NCBI GenBank assembly: GCA_030761205.1 | Contig: JAULJL010000002.1 | Coordinates: 22,175,010 to 22,239,009 of the forward strand | DNA from: Fremontodendron californicum | Taxonomy: Eukaryota > Streptophyta > Magnoliopsida > Malvales > Malvaceae | Reading direction: 5' to 3' | Length of the DNA: 64,000 nt | In this document: in pieces, positions 58,907 through 64,000 of the stretch | Position numbering within the stretch: position 1 is the stretch's first letter | How the letters are laid out: the number at the start of each line of letters is the position of its first letter | Translations under genes and position numbers: made by a program | Notes under the pieces: generated by a model | Told to the model about the DNA's origin: nothing | Databases searched by the model: none | Seen by the model: the letters and a program-made list of their open reading frames with translations, nothing else

Positions 58907-61717
58907 TCAAGCATAGTATTTCTTCAATTCATCGACGTTTACGGGATTTCTCAAGTCATCACCGTCTATCCGAGTTAAGATCAATGCTCCTCTAGAAAAA
59001 ACTCTTTTGACCACATAGGGCCTTTCCCAATTCGGAGCCCATTTTTCGCAAGGATCTTTTACAATTGGGAGAACCTTCCTGAATACCAATTCTCCCTCTC
59101 GAACTTGCCTTGGACGAACCTTTTTGTTGTGGGCTCGAATCATCCTTTTCTAATACGTCTGCTCATGGCAAATTGCCTTCAGCCTTTTCTCCTCAATGAG
59201 ATTCAACTGTTCATAACGAGCTCTAACCCATTCTACCTTTTCTAGGCCAACTTCCATCAAAACACGAAGTGAAGGAATTTCAACCTCAATAGGCAGCGCT
59301 ACTTCCATCCCATATACTAGCGAAAACGGTTTGGCACTTGTAGATGTGCGAACTGAGGTAGGATATGCGTGGAGAGAAAAAGGCAAAATCTCATGCCAAT
59401 CTTTGTATACATCAGTCATCTTTTCAACAATCTTCTTGATGTTCTTATTGGCTGCTTCTACCGCCCCATTCATTTTCGGACAATAAGGTGCCAAATTATG
59501 ATGTTTGATCTTGAACTGGGTACATATTTACCTCATAATCTTAATGTTCAAGTTGAGAGCATTGTCCGAAATTATTCTCTCTGGGAGTCCATATCGGCAC
59601 ACAATCTCTTTCTTAATGAATCTACACACCATTGACTTCGTTACATTGGCATAAAAAGCTGCTTCTACCCACTTTTTGAAATAATCTATAGCTACTAGGA
59701 TGAAACGGTGTCCGTTCGAAGCTTTCGGGGTAATGGGCCTGATCATATCCATTGCCCACATCGAAAATGGCTACGGAGCCATCATGACATGCAGTGGCGA
59801 CGGAAGCACATGAATCTTGTCTGTATATATTATGATGTTTGATCTTGAACTGGGTACATATTTCCCTCATAATCTTAATGTTCAAGTTGAGAGCATTGTC
59901 CGAAATTATTCACTCTGGGAGTCCATATCGGCACACAATCTCTTTCTTAATGAATCTACACACCATTGACTTCGTTACATTGGCATAAAAAGCTGCTTCT
60001 ACCCACTTTTTGAAATAATCTAGAGCTACCAGGATGAAACGGTGTCCGTTCGAAGCTTTCGGGGTAATGGGCCTGATCATATCCATTGCCCACATCGAAA
60101 ATGGCTACGGAGCCATCATGACATGCAGTGGCGACGGAAGCACATGAATCTTGTCTGTATATATTATGATGTTTGATCTTGAACTGGGTACATATTTCCC
60201 TCATAATCTTAATGTTCAAGTTGAGAGCATTGTCCGAAATTATTCTCTCTGGGAGTCCATAACGGCACACAATCTCTTTCTTAATGAATCTACACACCAT
60301 TGACTTCGTTACATTGGCATAAAAAGCTGATTCTACCCACTTTTTGAAATAATCTATAGCTACCAGGATGAAACGGTGTCCGTTCGAAGCTTTCGGGGTA
60401 ATGGGCCTGATCATATCCATTGCCCACATCGAAAATGGCTACGAAGCCATCATGACATGCAGTGGCGACGGAAGCACATGAATCTTGTCTGTATATATCT
60501 GGCATTTATGGCACTTTCGAGAATAATTGATGCAATCCCCTTCCATTGTTAGCCAATAGTATAGCATGTGGCCATTGGCATGAGTGCCGCATATCCCTTC
60601 GTGGACCTCTTTGAGAATTCTCTAAGCTTCAGCGGAAATGACACATCTCAACAAAACTTGGTCTTTCCCTTTCTTGTAAAAGATTTCACCATCTAAGATA
60701 AAACCCATCGCCATTCTTCTCAGGGTTCTCTTGTCATTTTTCGTTGCTAGTTTAGGGTATTGACTCTTGATATATTGCAAGATGTCGTAATACCAAGGGC
60801 GACCATCTGTTTCTTCTTCAATGCTCAAGCAGTGGGTAGGAGACTCATATATGCTCATCTTGATTGGCACAACTTTGGCCCCTTCATTCACTTTGAACAT
60901 TGATGATAAAGTGGATAAAACATCTGCCATTCGATTTTCTTCTCGGGACAGGTAATTGAAGCCCACTTCTTTGAACTCTTCAATCAAGCTCAGATAAGCT
61001 CTCGATATCGGATTAGCTTTGCATCTCGGGTTTCCCATTCATCATGCAGTTGGTATATTACTAGGGCTGATCTCTGAAGAACTCTAGTGTCTTGATCTTT
61101 CTTTCTATGGCGGCACGAAGGCCCATAGTACATGCCTCATACTCAGCGATATTGTTTGTACAATCAAAATCTAATCTGGCAGTGAAAGGATAATAATCTT
61201 CCTCAGGGTATATGAGCACTGCACCGATTCCATGCCCCATGGCATTAGATGCGCCATCAAAATACATTGTCCAGGTTTTCTTCTCAGAGGAAGTCCCATC
61301 TTCTTGCGAGAAGCATATTAGGTCTTCATCTGGGAAATCAAAATCTAGAGCCTCGTAATCCTCCACCGCTCGACTTGCTAGGAATTCGGCTACTGCGCTA
61401 CCCTTTATAGCCTTTTGGCTCACATACACAATGTCATATTCGAAAAGCAGCACTTGCCCTATTGTCGTTCTTCTTGACAATGAAGGCGCCTCGAATACGA
61501 ATTTGAGGGGATCTAACTTTGTAGTCAGCCATGTCGTGTGATACAACATGTACTACCTGAGCCTTCGGGCAATCCAGGCTAGGGCACAACAAAGCCTTTC
61601 TACCAATGAATACTTCAACTCATACTCAGTGAACTTCTTGCTGGGATAGTAGATGGCTTGTTCTTTCTTTTCGGTTTCGCCGTGTTGCCCCAACACACAT
61701 CTCATGGACTTTTCGAA
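58907..61717 (-). pseudogene. Gypsy family B pol remnant (RNase H, integrase), Tat/Ogre-like
   Basis: Minus-strand blocks in polyprotein order: the end of reverse transcriptase/RNase H (61717-61550: CVLGQHGETEKKEQAIYYPSKKF); a second RNase H domain at 61549-61061 (WTMYFDGASNAMGHGIGAVLI, NNIAEYEAC); spacer 61038-60622; integrase H2C2 finger near 60600-60490 (HANGHMLYYW, CHKCQIY); integrase core 60430-59150 with AMDMIRPITPKASNGHRF, ERIISDNALNLN and NGAVEAANK (D, D, E regions); integrase end 59143-58907 (GKLV-type GELVFRKVLPIVKDP, KWAPNWERPYVVKRVF). The dual RNase H is a Tat-lineage feature. The core is disrupted by a 334-bp triplication and by frameshifts. The 5' part (gag, protease, most of RT) and the 5' LTR are missing because the copy is cut at 61717. 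Confidence 0.87.
59496..60497 (-). repeat. 334-bp perfect-register triplication inside integrase
   Basis: 'ttatgatgtttgatcttgaa' starts at 59496, 59830 and 60164, exactly 334 bp apart. 'tcgaaaatggctac' follows the same step at 59761, 60095 and 60429. Copies differ at only a few positions each. The unit covers the integrase stretch from MWAMDMIRP to IKHHN plus the CHDG...SCASVA-type joint. 334 is not a multiple of 3, so each copy shifts the frame. Confidence 0.93.
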
Positions 61718-61925
61718 TTGTAAGACCCTCGTAAGACAGAGATCGACTCGGGTGTATTTAAATGATTCATAGATGGTGGATCAAGTTTATGTATGCTTGT
61801 AGACAAAGCACACTACTATCTGGTCTCATTGTTATATTAATAATTTTTAGAGTAAAGGGTTTAATCGGCTATTTGAGAGATTTAGCCTTAAAGTGACCAC
61901 GAGTCATGAATCGCAATCGGGACAA
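61718..61925 (+). repeat. Short LTR-like fragment (uncertain)
   Basis: Begins TGTAAGACCCTCG exactly where the pol homology stops and ends near GGGACA. It could be the first 200 bp of an LTR from another Gypsy family. Confidence 0.3.
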
Positions 61926-64000
61926 TGTAAAGCCCTTAAAATTTGGTATTTTAACTTCAAATAGTGTTAAAATGTGATATATTATTGATCCGGATTATTG
62001 GAAAAATCTAATCGACACAAAACCGAAAAAATATGAATCAGGGGTATTTTGGTCATTTTACCCAAAATTTTATTTTTGGTTCGTATATGGTACCAATAGA
62101 CTCTGGGATCATAGAGGATCACAATATGATGCTTAGATTGAAAATTTGACATTTTTTTTACTCAAAAAGTTAAGTGAAAACTAGATACGCCTTTAGTTTA
62201 ACTTAAAGGAGTGAAAATCCGGAACTGGCCGTGAGAAGGTCCAAAAAAGGTTTTAAGTAAATAAATGGATTCATATGGACATAAAAGGATGTTAGAAAGC
62301 TGTTGGTGAAATCAGAATGGGAACCAGAGCTAAAATTGAAAAAGTGTTAATGTTGACCCGTACAAGTTCCGAGGCTCAGATTTGATGTTCGGGATATCAA
62401 AAAATTACAAAACCTTGCGTACTAGTGTAAAATGATATTTTAAACATATCCGTGCTGAGACAAGTGAGAAATGAGCTTCTGAACGTAAAAATTTCATGTG
62501 GGCCCTATTTAGGCACTAAAAGACAAAAAGTGGGCTAAAGGGGTATTTTTGTCATTTGTCTTGGTAAATGGCCATAAAAATCAGCCAAGAAACCCCTTAA
62601 TCTGCCGTGACCTTCATTTTTTATGCCTTAAGAGTTCCTTCTTCTTCAACCTTGAGTAACCTAACAGAAGTGAAGAAAACTCCATAACCAAAAACTTGTA
62701 AGCTTGATCTTTTGATTTTTACTCATTACCAAGCCAACAAAACACATATTTCTACTATCCAGAAGGCAAGGATTACTTATTTGGTGTTATTTTTTCAAGA
62801 AATCATGAGAAACTATGTGTTTCACTTTATGACCATTTTTGCCTTAAGTGGTTTCCAACATAGTCACCACCTTAAACCACCACCATAGGTAGTCATAAAT
62901 CAACCTCTACATCTATTTTTTGTGGTTGATTGAGTGAAAAAGTGGCTTGGAGTTGGAAATCTAAGCTTGGCCGAATTCACCATGTTGGCCAACCACTTTG
63001 TGCCGCCACTTCCACCACCATCCGAGGCCACCGTTAGATTTGCTAGGCTTGGGGGAGCAACTTTCTAGTTGATTGTTGCTCCAGATTTCCATCCGAGCTA
63101 GGTGTAAAAATTATAAAGTTTAAATAGCTAAGCTGTAAATTTTTGGATTGTAGTGAATTAGCTAGAATTTGGATATTGTGAATGTTTCCAAATTTATAAA
63201 ATATTTATGAAATTGTTGTTTATGTACTAGGAGCGCAGATTAGCTAAGTCCGTGGTTGGAAGAGCCCTGGAGCACGAGGATCCAATTTCTTTCGCTTAGC
63301 GCACTGTGAGTAAACGTGTAGCGATAGACGTAGGATCGTTAGATTATGTTATGACATACTGACTGTGATTGTATGAATGTATGATGAATAATTACCTTAT
63401 GATATCGAGTTCTTGTAAAGACGTGAGAAAAAGGTCCAAGGAATGGACAAGTGATGATTATGTAATAATCCGAGATTGTCGTATGAGTGGTCGACCGTAT
63501 GGCGCCATATTGTTCCTTGCTAGTATGCTTATTTAAATGCTTTGTGATGCATGTTTATTGTAATGTTAAGCTATACCAAATTTATAGGCTGCCATTGTGC
63601 CATACTAGATTTATAGGCTGCCATTGTGCCTTACCAGATTTGTAGGTTGCCATTAAGCTCTACCGGTTTTGTAGAGGCCTTCGAGCCCTACCGATTTTGT
63701 AGGAGCCTTCGTTCCCTACCGGTTTTGTAGAAGCCTTCGAGCCTTACCGATTTTGTAGGAGCCTTCGTGCCCTACCAGTTGTAGGAGCTTTTGAACCCTA
63801 CCGATTTGTAGGAGTCTACGGACCCTACCGGATGTTATAGTTGTTTGTGATGTTGGATAGAAACATCCAGGTGATATTAGTTAATATAACTTACGTTTGT
63901 TCACTGGGTCCTCCTGACTCACTCTTTAGTTATTTTTCCTTTTTAGATACTGATCTACCCGGTCCCTCATCCACCCCGCCGACTTAGTTCTTGACGCTAG
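61926..64000 (+). repeat. LTR-like region of another Gypsy family, runs off the window
   Basis: Starts TGTAAAGCCC, a common plant Gypsy LTR start. It is non-coding for 2 kb, has a tandem array at 63572-63835 and then a 'cactgggtcctcctgactcac' block like those in Del/Tekay-type LTRs. No end, primer site or coding domain is inside the window, so the assignment is tentative. Confidence 0.45.
63572..63835 (+). repeat. ~31-bp tandem repeat, about eight copies
   Basis: Units of the type CCCTACCGATTTTGTAGGAG plus CCTTCG(T/A)G. Early units read ATACCAAATTTATAGGCTGC then CATTGTGC and grade into the later ones. The regular spacing has no unique spacers, so it is not CRISPR. Confidence 0.85.

Noticed and set aside
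1..64000. tRNA, rRNA or snRNA genes
   Set aside because: No cloverleaf-type or conserved rRNA sequence was recognised on either strand; the tRNA-Asp match at 45927 is a retroelement primer site.

Overview
This is a nuclear plant-genome window, AT-rich, with three recognisable intron-containing or single-exon host loci set in a thick layer of transposable elements. The gene families (LRK10-like receptor kinase, NDT-type NAD+ carrier), GT-AG introns, plant L1 LINE, Copia, Athila/Tat-like Gypsy and short MITEs say eudicot. A large malvid genome such as cotton (Gossypium) is my guess from element style only. I see no tRNA or rRNA gene and no CRISPR array.

Layout. 1-4.4 kb: the tail of an LTR, then several MITE-type elements, one nested inside another with a perfect 9-bp target duplication. 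4.86-14.03 kb: an LRK10-like receptor-kinase locus. It has one intact ectodomain exon (4863-5637), a decayed ectodomain copy (8627-9268), and a third ectodomain exon (from 11502) that joins in frame to a transmembrane/kinase module ending at 14029 but carries an in-frame TAG. The first and third ectodomain exons end in the same intron phase, so either can feed the single kinase. 17.5-18.0 kb: a small single-exon gene of unknown function. 21.1-22.2 kb: a Gypsy relic interrupted by a hAT-like MITE. 25.4-32.2 kb: a Copia element with nearly identical LTRs and a GATAC target duplication, whose coding region is wrecked and lacks reverse transcriptase. 33.6-36.9 kb (minus strand): an intact nine-exon NAD+ carrier gene, NDT2-like, 366 aa. 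37.8-43.25 kb (minus): a nearly full-length but frameshifted L1-type LINE.

44.3-61.7 kb is a nest of Gypsy elements. An Athila-like 5' LTR, tRNA-Asp primer site and gag start run into fragments of a second family with LTRs of about 5 kb (called family B here). One B copy on the minus strand supplies an LTR (52.0-56.24 kb), a polypurine tract, a 3' region full of tandem repeats, and a broken pol (58.9-61.7 kb) whose integrase holds a 334-bp triplication. A second B copy, reduced to a 5.26-kb solo LTR on the plus strand (46784-52039, TSD ATGTT), has inserted into the LTR of the first, making a large inverted structure. 61.7-64.0 kb is LTR-like sequence of other families, running off the window.

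Only the receptor-kinase locus, the small 17.5-kb gene and the NAD+ carrier look like working host genes; they share no evident pathway. All boundaries and identities were read by eye, without searches.
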